Source of the DNA: CAAGNP01 sp045603545
Lineage (GTDB): Bacteria > Bacteroidota > Bacteroidia > Bacteroidales > UBA932
Length of the DNA stretch: 64,000 nucleotides
Reading direction: 5' to 3'
Assembly: GCA_045603545.1 (NCBI GenBank)
Contig: JAZUMG010000017.1
Span: 1 to 64,000, forward strand
The translations under genes and the position numbers were made by a program. Shown in pieces: positions 1-8,390 of the stretch. Below the pieces are notes generated by a model, which saw only the letters and a program-made list of their open reading frames with translations, was not told where the DNA came from and ran no database searches. The first letter of the stretch is position 1, and each line of letters opens with the position of its first letter.

Positions 1-2
1 TG

Positions 3-869
3 ATTCTGGATATTTTTGCACAGAGAGCTAAGACTGCTTATGCTAAGATGCAGGTAGAACTGGCACAATATCAATACCTTCTGCCACGTCTAACAAGAAT
101 GTGGACACACCTTGAAAGACAGAGAGGTGGCAAGGGTGGTCTTAATATGAGGGGACCGGGTGAGTCACAGCTTGAGACTGACAGACGTATCATCCTGGAG
201 AAAATCAGCAGACTTAAAGATCAGCTCAAAAAAATCGACAGGCAGATGTTCTCCCAAAGGGGAAATAGGGGCTCACTGGTAAGGATAGCTCTTGTAGGTT
301 ACACCAATGCCGGGAAGAGCACTATTATGAATCTCCTCTCAAAAAGTGATGTATTCGCTGAAAATAAACTATTCGCCACTTTGGACACAACTGTAAGAAA
401 GGTGGTTATAGAAAATGTTCCTTTCCTGTTGTCAGACACTGTAGGGTTTATAAGAAAACTCCCTACCCAACTTATCGAATCCTTCAAAAGTACACTTGAT
501 GAGGTACGTGAGGCAGATATATTGATGCATGTTGTAGATATATCACACCCAAACTTCGAAGACCATATCAAGGTGGTAAACGAAACTCTTAAAGATATCA
601 ATGCACACGACAAGCCTGTATATCTTGTTTTCAATAAGATAGATGCATACAGACATGTGGAGCAAAACGAATTCTCATTTGAGGAGAAAAAGGCTGAAAA
701 TTATTCCCTTGAGGAGCTTCAAAAAACCTGGATAGCAAAGGAACATACTCCATGTATATTTATCTCTGCGAAGGAGAAGATAAAAATAGACAAACTCCGC
801 AACGATCTTTACAAGATGGCTGCAGAGATTCACGCAGGGAGATTCCCTTTCAACAACTTCCTTTGGTAA
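3..869 (+). CDS. hflX: GTPase HflX (5' truncated by window edge)
   Basis: This is the C-terminal part of the ribosome-associated GTPase HflX, which splits stalled or stressed ribosomes. The reading frame is open from base 3 to the TAA at 867-869, so the start lies before the window. Visible in order are the end of the HflX N-terminal domain (LDIFAQRAKTAYAKMQVELA), the glycine-rich linker GGKGGLNMRGPGESQLETDRR, a coiled helix (RLKDQLKKIDRQ), then the G domain with P-loop GYTNAGKST, G3 DTVGFI and G4 NKID. About 100 N-terminal residues seem to be missing, judged from the usual family length. Its last 20 bases overlap the converging hydrolase gene. Identification is secure. Confidence 0.95.
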   Translation: MLDIFAQRAKTAYAKMQVELAQYQYLLPRLTRMWTHLERQRGGKGGLNMRGPGESQLETDRRIILEKISRLKDQLKKIDRQMFSQRGNRGSLVRIALVGYTNAGKSTIMNLLSKSDVFAENKLFATLDTTVRKVVIENVPFLLSDTVGFIRKLPTQLIESFKSTLDEVREADILMHVVDISHPNFEDHIKVVNETLKDINAHDKPVYLVFNKIDAYRHVEQNEFSFEEKKAENYSLEELQKTWIAKEHTPCIFISAKEKIKIDKLRNDLYKMAAEIHAGRFPFNNFLW

Positions 870-1653
870 CGAATTTCAGGATCCTGTCTGCCACAAATTG
901 TGGTTCTTCAAGATAGGAGTCGTGGCCAGAATTTGGCACAATATGGCACTCTGCCTTAGGTAGGGATGCCATTAATTTGTTTACTTGATCCAAAGGAAAG
1001 AGTTGGTCAGAATCGCCAAAAAAGGCCAATACCGGGGTGTCAAGTGATGATATGTACTCAGTGTTGTCCTGTCTTGAGGCCATTCCCCTTACTGATGCCG
1101 CTATTCCTTCAGGATCATGTGTATCTGCTATCTCAATAATCTCCTGAATCTTGTCATCCATACGTCTGAGATTATCCTTCTTGAACATATTTGGAATAGC
1201 TATGGATGCAAGGGCTAGATGCCTTCCTGACAGGATGAAGTTGATCTCTTTTTCTCTGCTTGATGCCACATCCTCTGAGTCTGCATAGGTATTTGAGTTG
1301 ATCATTATAATACCTTTTACAAGTTCTGGATATCTCTTCTGCAGTTCAAAACTGATATATCCGCCGAGAGAGTGGCCCGCAACATAACACTCAGAGACGC
1401 CACACCTGTCAAGTGCACCTTTTACTATATCTGCGCAGAACTCCATAGAATTGGAGTGGGGGTGGGACCCTGTGAGGCCGTGGCCCGGGAGATCAATGGA
1501 GATAAATCTAATATTATTGGGGAAGAGTGAGATGAAATCTTCCCAAACATATAATGTCTCCAGATAACCATGAAGAAGGAGGATAGAAATATCCCCCTTC
1601 TCGGTATCTGAAATATGTACAGGAATTCCGTTTGATGTAGCGAAAAATTCCAT
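850..1653 (-). CDS. alpha/beta-fold hydrolase
   Basis: A 267-residue alpha/beta hydrolase of unknown substrate. It shows the oxyanion-hole HGYLETLYVW strand near the N-terminus, the nucleophile elbow GHSLGG, an acid in FFGDSDQLFP and the catalytic His in NSGHDSYLEEP. The frame can be extended to a TTG at 1665, but the ATG at 1653 puts the protein start at MEFFATSNGIPVH, directly before the first beta strand, so I prefer it. There is no signal peptide, so it is probably cytoplasmic. It starts 14 bases after frdB ends and is likely co-transcribed with frdAB. The 3' end overlaps hflX by 20 bases. The class is clear; the reaction cannot be told from sequence. Confidence 0.85.
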   Translation of the reverse strand: MEFFATSNGIPVHISDTEKGDISILLLHGYLETLYVWEDFISLFPNNIRFISIDLPGHGLTGSHPHSNSMEFCADIVKGALDRCGVSECYVAGHSLGGYISFELQKRYPELVKGIIMINSNTYADSEDVASSREKEINFILSGRHLALASIAIPNMFKKDNLRRMDDKIQEIIEIADTHDPEGIAASVRGMASRQDNTEYISSLDTPVLAFFGDSDQLFPLDQVNKLMASLPKAECHIVPNSGHDSYLEEPQFVADRILKFVTKGSC

Positions 1654-1666
1654 AGTTAGTGTCAAA

Positions 1667-2446
1667 TTAGTCTTTTAGCTTAGCGCAAAGGAACTCTCTG
1701 TTAAGTCTTGCAATGTGACCAACGGTAACACCTTTAGGGCATTCCATCTGACAAGCCTGGGTGTTGGTACAAGCACCGAAACCAAGTTCGTCCATTTTAG
1801 CCACCATTGCTTTAGCTCTTCTTGCACCCTCAATCTTACCTTGAGGAAGAAGTGCCAAAGAACTTACACGTGCAGCGACGAATAGCATAGCAGAACCGTT
1901 CTTACAAGTAGCCACGCAAGCACCGCAACCTACGCAAGAGGCAGCATCCATACTTTCGTCAGCATCTTTCTTAGGAACAGGAATTGCGTTTGCATCCTGA
2001 GCACTACCAGCATTTACAGAGATGAAACCACCAGCCTGAAGAATCTGGTCAAAAGCGCTTCTGTTCACTACAAGGTCTTTGATGATAGGGAAACCGGCAC
2101 TTCTCCAAGGTTCGATAGTGATAGTCTCGCCATCTTTGAATTTACGCATATGAAGCTGGCAAGTAGTGATCTCCTCGTCAGGTCCGTGTGCGCGACCATT
2201 GATATATAGTGAACACATACCGCAGATACCCTCTCTACAGTCGTGGTCAAATGCTACAGGGCCAGAACCGTGGCAACCTTTGTTTACAGCCACAGGGACA
2301 TTGCCCTCTCTGATAAGTTGGTCATTGAGAATATCCATCATCTCGAGGAAAGATGTATCAGGAGAGATGTTCTCAATCTTATAGGTCTCAAAGTGACCTT
2401 TTGATTTTGCGTCTTTCTGACGCCAAACTTTTAAAGTGAAATTCAT
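1667..2446 (-). CDS. frdB: succinate dehydrogenase/fumarate reductase iron-sulfur subunit
   Basis: Electron-transfer subunit of quinol:fumarate reductase / succinate dehydrogenase, on the cytoplasmic face of the inner membrane. At 259 residues it has a full cluster set: [2Fe-2S] ligands C70, C75, C78 and C96 (CREGICGMC...C), [4Fe-4S] ligands C171, C174, C177 and C181 (CVGCGACVATC), and a third group C226, C232 and C236 (CTNTQACQMEC). The gene starts 12 bases after frdA stops and shares its operon. In anaerobic Bacteroidetes this enzyme usually runs as a fumarate reductase ending the succinate pathway; that direction is inferred from lineage, not sequence. The cytochrome b subunit is not adjacent. 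Confidence 0.95.
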   Translation of the reverse strand: MNFTLKVWRQKDAKSKGHFETYKIENISPDTSFLEMMDILNDQLIREGNVPVAVNKGCHGSGPVAFDHDCREGICGMCSLYINGRAHGPDEEITTCQLHMRKFKDGETITIEPWRSAGFPIIKDLVVNRSAFDQILQAGGFISVNAGSAQDANAIPVPKKDADESMDAASCVGCGACVATCKNGSAMLFVAARVSSLALLPQGKIEGARRAKAMVAKMDELGFGACTNTQACQMECPKGVTVGHIARLNREFLCAKLKD

Positions 2447-2458
2447 ATTAAATCCCCC

Positions 2459-4402
2459 TTAGTCTTTATAGTTACGAGTAGATGGTTTAACAAATTCGAA
2501 GTTCAATTGCTCTTTGTGAAGAACTGGCTCAGCATCTGCCTTGTATTCCCAAGCACTTACATAAGAGAAGTTTACGTCATCACGTTTGGTTTCACCCTCT
2601 TCTGTCTGCATCTCAACTCTGAAGTGACCACCACAAGACTCCTCTCTGTTGAGAGCGTCACGTGCCATCAAGTCACCGATTTCGAAGTAGTCAGCAAGAC
2701 GGATAGCCTTCTCAAGCTCCTGGTTGAACTCAGCGTTCTCACCTGGAACATATACATTTTTCAAGAACTCTTCTTTAAGGGCTTTGATCTCTACGATAGC
2801 TTTTTCAAGACCAGCTTTTTCACGAGCCATACCAACATATTCCCACATCAAATGACCAAGTTTCTTGTGGTAGTAGTCCACAGGCTGGGTACCTTTTAGG
2901 TTAAGGAAGTAGTTGATTTTCTCTTTGACAGCTTTTTCTGCCTCTTCGAATGCAGGGTGAGATGTATCAGTTTTTGGAACTTGTATTTTGTGTGATAAGT
3001 AATCTCCGATAGTATAAGGAAGGATGAAGTAACCATCCGCAAGACCTTGCATCAAAGCAGAAGCACCAAGTCTGTTACCACCATGGTCGCTGAAGTTAGC
3101 CTCACCGATAGCGTATAGACCAGGGATTGTTGTCTGAAGGTTATAGTCAACCCAGATACCACCCATAGTATAGTGGATAGCAGGGTAAATCATCATAGGC
3201 TCTTCGTAAGGGTTCACAGCTGTAATCTTCTCATACATCTGGAACAAGTTACCGTAACGTGCGGTAATAACATCCTTACCAAGTCTCTTGATAGCTGTTG
3301 AGAAATCAAGGAACACTGCAAGACCGGTACCATTTACGCCATAACCGGCGTCGCATCTCTCTTTTGCAGCTCTTGAAGCCACGTCACGAGGTACAAGGTT
3401 ACCGAAAGCAGGGTAACGGCGCTCTAGATAGTAATCTCTATCCTCTTCAGGAATCTGAGAAGCTTTCTTAGCACCTGAACGTAGTGCCATCACGTCGTCC
3501 ATTTTCTTAGGAACCCAGATACGTCCGTCATTTCTTAGTGACTCAGACATAAGGGTAAGTTTTGACTGCTGATCACCGTGTACAGGGATACAGGTAGGGT
3601 GGATCTGTGCGAAACAAGGGTTAGCAAAGTATGCACCTTTCTTGTAACATTGCCAAGCTGCAGAACCGTTTGAGTTCATAGCGTTGGTTGAAAGGAAGAA
3701 CACGTTACCATAACCACCAGTAGCGAGAACTACAGCGTGTGCACCATGTCTCTCGATCTCACCTGTCTCAAGATTACGGGCGATAATACCTTTAGCTTCA
3801 CCGTCAATCATTACCAAGTCAAGCATCTCGTGACGTGGATATGATTTTACAGAACCTTTAGCAATCTGACGGTTCAAAGATGCATAAGCACCAAGAAGAA
3901 GCTGCTGGCCAGTTTGTCCGCGTGCATAGAAAGTACGGCTTACCTGAGCACCACCGAATGATCTGTTGTCAAGTAGTCCACCATAATCACGTGCGAAAGG
4001 TACACCTTGAGCGACACATTGGTCGATGATAAGGTTACTTACCTCAGCAAGTCTGTAGACATTGGCCTCTCTACTACGGTAGTCACCACCTTTGATTGTG
4101 TCATAGAAAAGGCGGTAGATAGAGTCATTGTCATTTTGATAGTTCTTAGCAGCATTGATACCACCTTGAGCTGCAATAGAGTGTGCACGACGAGGTGAAT
4201 CGCTGATACAGAAGATTTTTACATTGTATCCCAACTCGCCAAGAGAAGCGGCTGCGGAAGCACCACCAAGTCCGGTACCGACAACGATGATTTCAAGCTT
4301 GCGCTTGTTAGCAGGGCTTACTACTTTGATAGCTGCCTTATGCTTAGTCCATTTCTCGGCTAGAGGACCTTCGGGAACTTTAGAAATTAACTTATCGTCC
4401 AT
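2459..4402 (-). CDS. frdA: succinate dehydrogenase/fumarate reductase flavoprotein subunit
   Basis: Catalytic flavoprotein (647 residues) interconverting fumarate and succinate. The dinucleotide-binding glycines lie at residues 42-47 (GTGLGG). His74 in RRAHSIAAQGG is the expected site of covalent FAD attachment. Substrate-site segments HPTCIPVHGDQ and GGNRLGASALMQG are present. The length and long C-terminal helical region fit the family that pairs with a di-heme type-B cytochrome b, as in Bacteroides and epsilonproteobacteria. The usual frdC gene should lie just upstream, but a glycosyltransferase is there instead. A separate promoter can be read at 4430-4461, so frdAB need not depend on the polysaccharide operon. 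Confidence 0.95.
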   Translation of the reverse strand: MDDKLISKVPEGPLAEKWTKHKAAIKVVSPANKRKLEIIVVGTGLGGASAAASLGELGYNVKIFCISDSPRRAHSIAAQGGINAAKNYQNDNDSIYRLFYDTIKGGDYRSREANVYRLAEVSNLIIDQCVAQGVPFARDYGGLLDNRSFGGAQVSRTFYARGQTGQQLLLGAYASLNRQIAKGSVKSYPRHEMLDLVMIDGEAKGIIARNLETGEIERHGAHAVVLATGGYGNVFFLSTNAMNSNGSAAWQCYKKGAYFANPCFAQIHPTCIPVHGDQQSKLTLMSESLRNDGRIWVPKKMDDVMALRSGAKKASQIPEEDRDYYLERRYPAFGNLVPRDVASRAAKERCDAGYGVNGTGLAVFLDFSTAIKRLGKDVITARYGNLFQMYEKITAVNPYEEPMMIYPAIHYTMGGIWVDYNLQTTIPGLYAIGEANFSDHGGNRLGASALMQGLADGYFILPYTIGDYLSHKIQVPKTDTSHPAFEEAEKAVKEKINYFLNLKGTQPVDYYHKKLGHLMWEYVGMAREKAGLEKAIVEIKALKEEFLKNVYVPGENAEFNQELEKAIRLADYFEIGDLMARDALNREESCGGHFRVEMQTEEGETKRDDVNFSYVSAWEYKADAEPVLHKEQLNFEFVKPSTRNYKD

Positions 4403-4429
4403 AATATATCATTGAAATAAAAAACTTTG

Positions 4430-4461
4430 CAATTTTAGTCATTTTCTAAAGAAAAATCAAA
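4430..4461 (-). promoter_or_regulatory. promoter of frdAB
   Basis: Reading the minus strand, a -33 TTTG (4458-4461) is followed after 20 bases by TAAAATTG (4430-4437), one mismatch from the Bacteroidetes -7 consensus TAnnTTTG. The -33 box overlaps the stop codon of the upstream glycosyltransferase gene. The predicted leader is about 20-25 bases. The same TAAAATTGCA core recurs before the glycosyltransferase operon at 7824-7831. Confidence 0.5.
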
Positions 4462-5263
4462 CTTTAGACCATGCTTTTATGTCACCTTTTACTTTTGCAG
4501 GGTGTTTTATCAGATTATGGGCCAAAAAATATAATTTTACAGCCACATATTGCCATCTGCTGAAGTACTTGTCATAGAATTTTCTGAAAGAGCGCTGCAC
4601 CTTGATCTCCCTCTCGAGTGGATTCCATACTTTCTGGCTGCACCCCCCGCCAAGATGGTAGACCGGCACTGTAAGGAGAGATATCTCAAGATCATGTTTC
4701 CAGAACTGGTAGAACAGATCCAGATCCTCCCCATACATGAAATAGTCTTCACTCCACTTTCCGACTTTGATAAAATTGCCCCTTGAGAGGATAACAGAAG
4801 CCCCTTTGCACCAGAACCTTGCCCTTGAACGGTCAACATTCCACCAGAAAATATCCCTCAGCACAGGGAGAACCATCTTGTCATTTTCCGGAGAACCGTC
4901 CCTGTTGACCAGTGGGGTAACGTATATTTTCCCGGGATCCCCAATCACCTTGAGGTAATCACCGTTAGCCCCCGGATTGAGCTCCGTATCCGGGTTGAGG
5001 AAATGGAGAATGCTCCCTGAAGAGAGATTTGCCCCAATATTGCACGCTGCAGCAAATCCCAGGTTCTCCCCGAGAGTGTGGAAAATGAACCTCTCCCCAT
5101 CCTGAAAAATTGCACACTGCTCCATAGAACCGTCAGTGGAGGCATTGTCCACCACCACTACTTCATAATCTATGCTGAGCTCTCTCCTGATACTGGCTAG
5201 GCAATTGGAGAGGAGTTCTCCCGAATTGTAGTTGACTATTATTATCGATATTTCCCTTGGCAT
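4457..5263 (-). CDS. glycosyltransferase family 2 (rhamnosyltransferase-like)
   Basis: A 268-residue GT-A enzyme that should transfer a sugar from a nucleotide donor to a lipid-linked or surface glycan. It has the GT2 opening SIIIVNYNSG, the VVDNASTDGS loop, the metal-binding FLNPDTEL (DxD-type) segment, and the acceptor-side motif MYGEDLDL typical of WbbL-like rhamnosyltransferases. There is no signal peptide; association with the cytoplasmic membrane face is expected. It is the last gene of a three-gene operon, 4 bases after the flippase gene. The donor and acceptor sugars cannot be told from sequence. Confidence 0.88.
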   Translation of the reverse strand: MPREISIIIVNYNSGELLSNCLASIRRELSIDYEVVVVDNASTDGSMEQCAIFQDGERFIFHTLGENLGFAAACNIGANLSSGSILHFLNPDTELNPGANGDYLKVIGDPGKIYVTPLVNRDGSPENDKMVLPVLRDIFWWNVDRSRARFWCKGASVILSRGNFIKVGKWSEDYFMYGEDLDLFYQFWKHDLEISLLTVPVYHLGGGCSQKVWNPLEREIKVQRSFRKFYDKYFSRWQYVAVKLYFLAHNLIKHPAKVKGDIKAWSKV

Positions 5264-5267
5264 AGGA

Positions 5268-6719
5268 CTAACTCTTCTTGAGATGCAACATTTTGAGCAT
5301 TTCCCCTTTCAGCTCTGAGTACTCCTGGGCTTTATAGAGGAATTCATAAGAGAAAAGGACAATGATTCCACCTGCAGAGATCTGGAGCAGCAGAAGGGGG
5401 AGTGCAGCAAGATCAAGGAGACCTATGAAATGGACTGCAACAGACATTACTGCTGATATCAGAACAAAAGGGAGTATGTCTGCCACTTGCTGCAGAACAG
5501 GGTAGGGTATCTCTTTAGAAACATATCCGGCATGGATAAGATAGGAGACTATTGTCACACCTGCAACACCCCACAAGAGGGCCTCTATATCCAAAATGAT
5601 ACCCAATGTGACGGGTATCACCGCCAGTGCTGTCTTTATAATCTCCAGACGGAGTGTTACCTCCGATTTTCCGTTTGCATTGAATACATTGACGCTACCC
5701 AGAATCAGTGGCAGGAACATCCCGGAAATTCCCAGAATCCTCAGATAACCCGATGCCGGGAGCCATTTTGCCCCGATAAGAACCTCAATCATGGCATCTG
5801 CACAACCTACAAGCCCCAGTACAAGTGTACTGGTAAGGAGGATTGTGAGCCTTGCCACTTTCCTGTAGACCCTCAATTGCCTCTCCTTGTCACCCTGTAT
5901 GCTACTCATCACCGGGTAACCCACCCTCTGGACCACCTGACCTATATTGGAGGTCACCATAGTCTTGAATTTCTCCGCACGGGTAAAATACCCTACAGCA
6001 ATGGGGTTGTACATTTTTCCTATGACCAGAGAGTATATCTCATTCCATATGACACTTATCAGGGAACATGCAAGTAGTCTGCTTCCGAAACTGAACATCT
6101 CCCTGAAACTTCTGAAGGAGAAGAGCAGAGAAGGTTTCCAGTTTGAGAAAATCCACAAAAGGAGCGATACCATCACCTGCTTGGACAACTGCTGGACCAC
6201 GAGACTCCATACGCCACAACCCTTGAGTGCCATCCATATGCTTGCAACACCGCTCACCAGCGAAGCTGCCAGCGAAATTATTGCCTGGGTCCTGAAATCT
6301 ATCTTTCTTATAAAATTGACCTTCTGAACCTGAGTGAAGGAGATTATCACCACAGAGAGGGAGAGTACCCTCAACAAGGGGATAAGGGTTCCATTGTTCA
6401 GGAAACGGGCTATGGCGGGGGCTGAAAAGAAAAGAATAAGATATATAATCAGACCAAGCACCAGATTTGTATAGAAAACTGTACTCAAATCTGCATCCGT
6501 CGCCTCCTTCTTCCTGATGAGGGCTCCGCTGAAACCGCTGTCCATCAAGGAACTGCCGAGCGAAATGAATATGGCAATCATACCCACAAGACCGAACACC
6601 TCAGGTGAGAGGATACGAGCCAGGATAATACTGACAGCAGCAGTTATGCCCGTGCCGACGAAATTATCCACAAATCCCCAACCTAAACCCTTGGCTGTCT
6701 TCTCTTTAAGAGTACTCAT
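5268..6719 (-). CDS. polysaccharide flippase, Wzx/MOP family
   Basis: A 483-residue polytopic membrane protein of the MOP flippase superfamily (lipopolysaccharide biosynthesis / polysaccharide transporter type, similar in layout to WzxC and TuaB). The N-terminal segment TAKGLGWGFVDNFVGTGI and ILARILSPEVFGLVGM are family hallmarks, and hydrophobic helices run the whole length (12-14 expected). It should move lipid-linked glycan units across the inner membrane. The start overlaps the upstream GT4 gene by 4 bases (ATGA type), so translation is probably coupled. No Wzy polymerase or chain-length regulator lies nearby; the glycan may be short or finished by genes elsewhere. Confidence 0.9.
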   Translation of the reverse strand: MSTLKEKTAKGLGWGFVDNFVGTGITAAVSIILARILSPEVFGLVGMIAIFISLGSSLMDSGFSGALIRKKEATDADLSTVFYTNLVLGLIIYLILFFSAPAIARFLNNGTLIPLLRVLSLSVVIISFTQVQKVNFIRKIDFRTQAIISLAASLVSGVASIWMALKGCGVWSLVVQQLSKQVMVSLLLWIFSNWKPSLLFSFRSFREMFSFGSRLLACSLISVIWNEIYSLVIGKMYNPIAVGYFTRAEKFKTMVTSNIGQVVQRVGYPVMSSIQGDKERQLRVYRKVARLTILLTSTLVLGLVGCADAMIEVLIGAKWLPASGYLRILGISGMFLPLILGSVNVFNANGKSEVTLRLEIIKTALAVIPVTLGIILDIEALLWGVAGVTIVSYLIHAGYVSKEIPYPVLQQVADILPFVLISAVMSVAVHFIGLLDLAALPLLLLQISAGGIIVLFSYEFLYKAQEYSELKGEMLKMLHLKKS

Positions 6720-7807
6720 AATACAGACTTGTACATAGATATCATTGTATCTACATTGTCACTCCACTGATACAGATCTGCTACCCTTTCCCTGCCGGCA
6801 AGACCCATAGTCGCGATTTTGGAAGGATCGTCGATGAATGTCTGGATAGCCCTTGCAGCTGCATGGTAATCACATCTTGGGACAATTATACCTGTAACGC
6901 CATTCTCTACCACCTCGGTAAAGCCATCTGCATCGGATGTTACCACCGGGCAGTTGCATGCCATTGCCTCTATGGCAGAAACACCAAAACTTTCGGAAAG
7001 TGACATATAGCAGGCAATGGAAAACCTGTCAAAGATGCGAGGCAAGATGTCGTTTCGTATATATCCGGCAAATATAACCTTGTCCGAAATGCCCAACTGG
7101 TCTGCAAGATGCTTGAGTTTCCTCTCATCCGGACCTTTCCCCACAAGTTCAAGATAACAGTTCAACTTGGGATTGTTGTCACAGACCTCCTTGAACGCCC
7201 TGATAAGGTATTCTGTACCATATTTGTATGAAAGTGTCTTTACACTTCCGATGACAAACTTGTCCTTGGGTGGTGCCACACTCCTGTGGAAGAGCTCAGT
7301 ATCAACACCAAACGGAGTAATGTCTATTTGCTTCCTGGTGTACTTCTTAGCCTCCTTGGCCATCACGTGGCTGGTAGAAAGGATTTTGTCGGCCTTACGG
7401 AGTGTATATTTTACTATGAATTTGTTTACCTTCAGTTGTCTTGGGAAAATATAGATATCACTACCCCACAAAGAGACGACAAGTGGATGGAATCCGGACA
7501 TTGCCGCTATGAGAGAATAACTTGTGACATAGTGTGCGTGAAGGATATCGGGCTTCACCTCCCTGAGGGCCTTTTTCAGATGTTTTACCGCCTGGAAATG
7601 CCTTTTTACTGCACCAACAATGCCACTTCCATCCCTTTTGTAACTGAAAAGGTCAAAGAAATAACATTTTATACCCCTTGATGAATAGAAATCATCGAGA
7701 AAAGGCTTGATACTGTAAAGGACCACTTCCACCCCTTTTTCACTTAAAGAGGAGACCCACCTTTGAGTGTGGACACTCTGCGCATCTGAAATTATAAGTA
7801 CCTTCAT
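6716..7807 (-). CDS. glycosyltransferase family 4
   Basis: A 363-residue GT-B glycosyltransferase, first gene of the surface-glycan operon. The N-terminal domain starts KVLIISDAQSVHTQRWVSSL and contains DILHAHYVTSYS. The C-terminal nucleotide-sugar domain has the retaining GT4 signature (ESFGVSAIEAMACNCPVV followed by an E-V-V-E-N-G segment). It is cytosolic and probably membrane-associated. It is read divergently from the DUF4251 gene, with a promoter at 7824-7855. The specific sugar is unknown. Confidence 0.9.
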   Translation of the reverse strand: MKVLIISDAQSVHTQRWVSSLSEKGVEVVLYSIKPFLDDFYSSRGIKCYFFDLFSYKRDGSGIVGAVKRHFQAVKHLKKALREVKPDILHAHYVTSYSLIAAMSGFHPLVVSLWGSDIYIFPRQLKVNKFIVKYTLRKADKILSTSHVMAKEAKKYTRKQIDITPFGVDTELFHRSVAPPKDKFVIGSVKTLSYKYGTEYLIRAFKEVCDNNPKLNCYLELVGKGPDERKLKHLADQLGISDKVIFAGYIRNDILPRIFDRFSIACYMSLSESFGVSAIEAMACNCPVVTSDADGFTEVVENGVTGIIVPRCDYHAAARAIQTFIDDPSKIATMGLAGRERVADLYQWSDNVDTMISMYKSVL

Positions 7808-7823
7808 AATAGTTAAGAGTCTG

Positions 7824-7855
7824 CAATTTTAACCATTTTTTATCACTTAAACAAT
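7824..7855 (-). promoter_or_regulatory. promoter of the GT4-flippase-GT2 operon
   Basis: On the minus strand ATTG (7852-7855) is followed after 20 bases by TAAAATTG (7824-7831), a near match to the Bacteroidetes TTTG / TAnnTTTG promoter. It shares the ten-base string TAAAATTGCA with the frdA promoter. Confidence 0.45.
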
Positions 7856-7863
7856 GATTTTAT

Positions 7864-7871
7864 TATCTTTA
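7864..7871 (+). promoter_or_regulatory. -7 element upstream of the DUF4251 gene
   Basis: TATCTTTA matches TAnnTTTG at seven of eight positions and ends 22 bases before the ATG at 7894. I see no clear -33 TTTG. It lies beside the divergent promoter of the glycosyltransferase operon. Confidence 0.4.
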
Positions 7872-7893
7872 CAAAAATTTAAAACCAAAAAAA

Positions 7894-8388
7894 ATGAATA
7901 AAATGAGAAGGATTTTAACACTGGTTCTGTCAATTTTTATAACTGCATCGCTGTTTGGACAAGAGGTTGACAACAAAAAGAAAATAGATAAAATGCTGGA
8001 ACTTGGTTATTTCAAAATAGACATTACCGAGATCAAGCCAATGGGTCGCCCAAGCAAAACCACAAGATTTGAATATGACATCACTGTCAAGGATCATATG
8101 CTTACAACTGAACTCCCATATTTCGGAAAATATGACACAACCCCTATGCCCGGTCAGCAGATAAGGGTAGAGATGGATAACCAGAAGGTCGATTTGCAAG
8201 TCAAATATAATGAAAAGAAGAAGAGACACGATGTAAGATTCAAGGCAAAGGATGACAATGACCATCAGACAGTAGATTTCTATATTCAAATCTATGAGAA
8301 TGGATCCAGCTCAATACGACTCAGTTTTGTAAACAGAGACCCCATCTCATTTGAAGGGGACTTCCAATTTGTAGAACAACAACAATAA
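7894..8388 (+). CDS. secreted DUF4251 family protein
   Basis: A 164-residue exported protein. The N-terminus (RRILTLVLSIFITASLFGQ) is a signal peptide, probably cut near Gln22-Glu23. The mature part matches the Bacteroidetes DUF4251 pattern: a basic strand RFEYDITVKDHMLTTELPYFGK, then mixed strands ending in SFEGDFQF. The family has no established function; a periplasmic or surface beta protein is likely. The ATG at 7903 is an alternative start. The gene is separated by 2 bases from the GH20 gene downstream, so the two probably share a transcript. Confidence 0.75.
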   Translation: MNKMRRILTLVLSIFITASLFGQEVDNKKKIDKMLELGYFKIDITEIKPMGRPSKTTRFEYDITVKDHMLTTELPYFGKYDTTPMPGQQIRVEMDNQKVDLQVKYNEKKKRHDVRFKAKDDNDHQTVDFYIQIYENGSSSIRLSFVNRDPISFEGDFQFVEQQQ

Positions 8389-8390
8389 TT

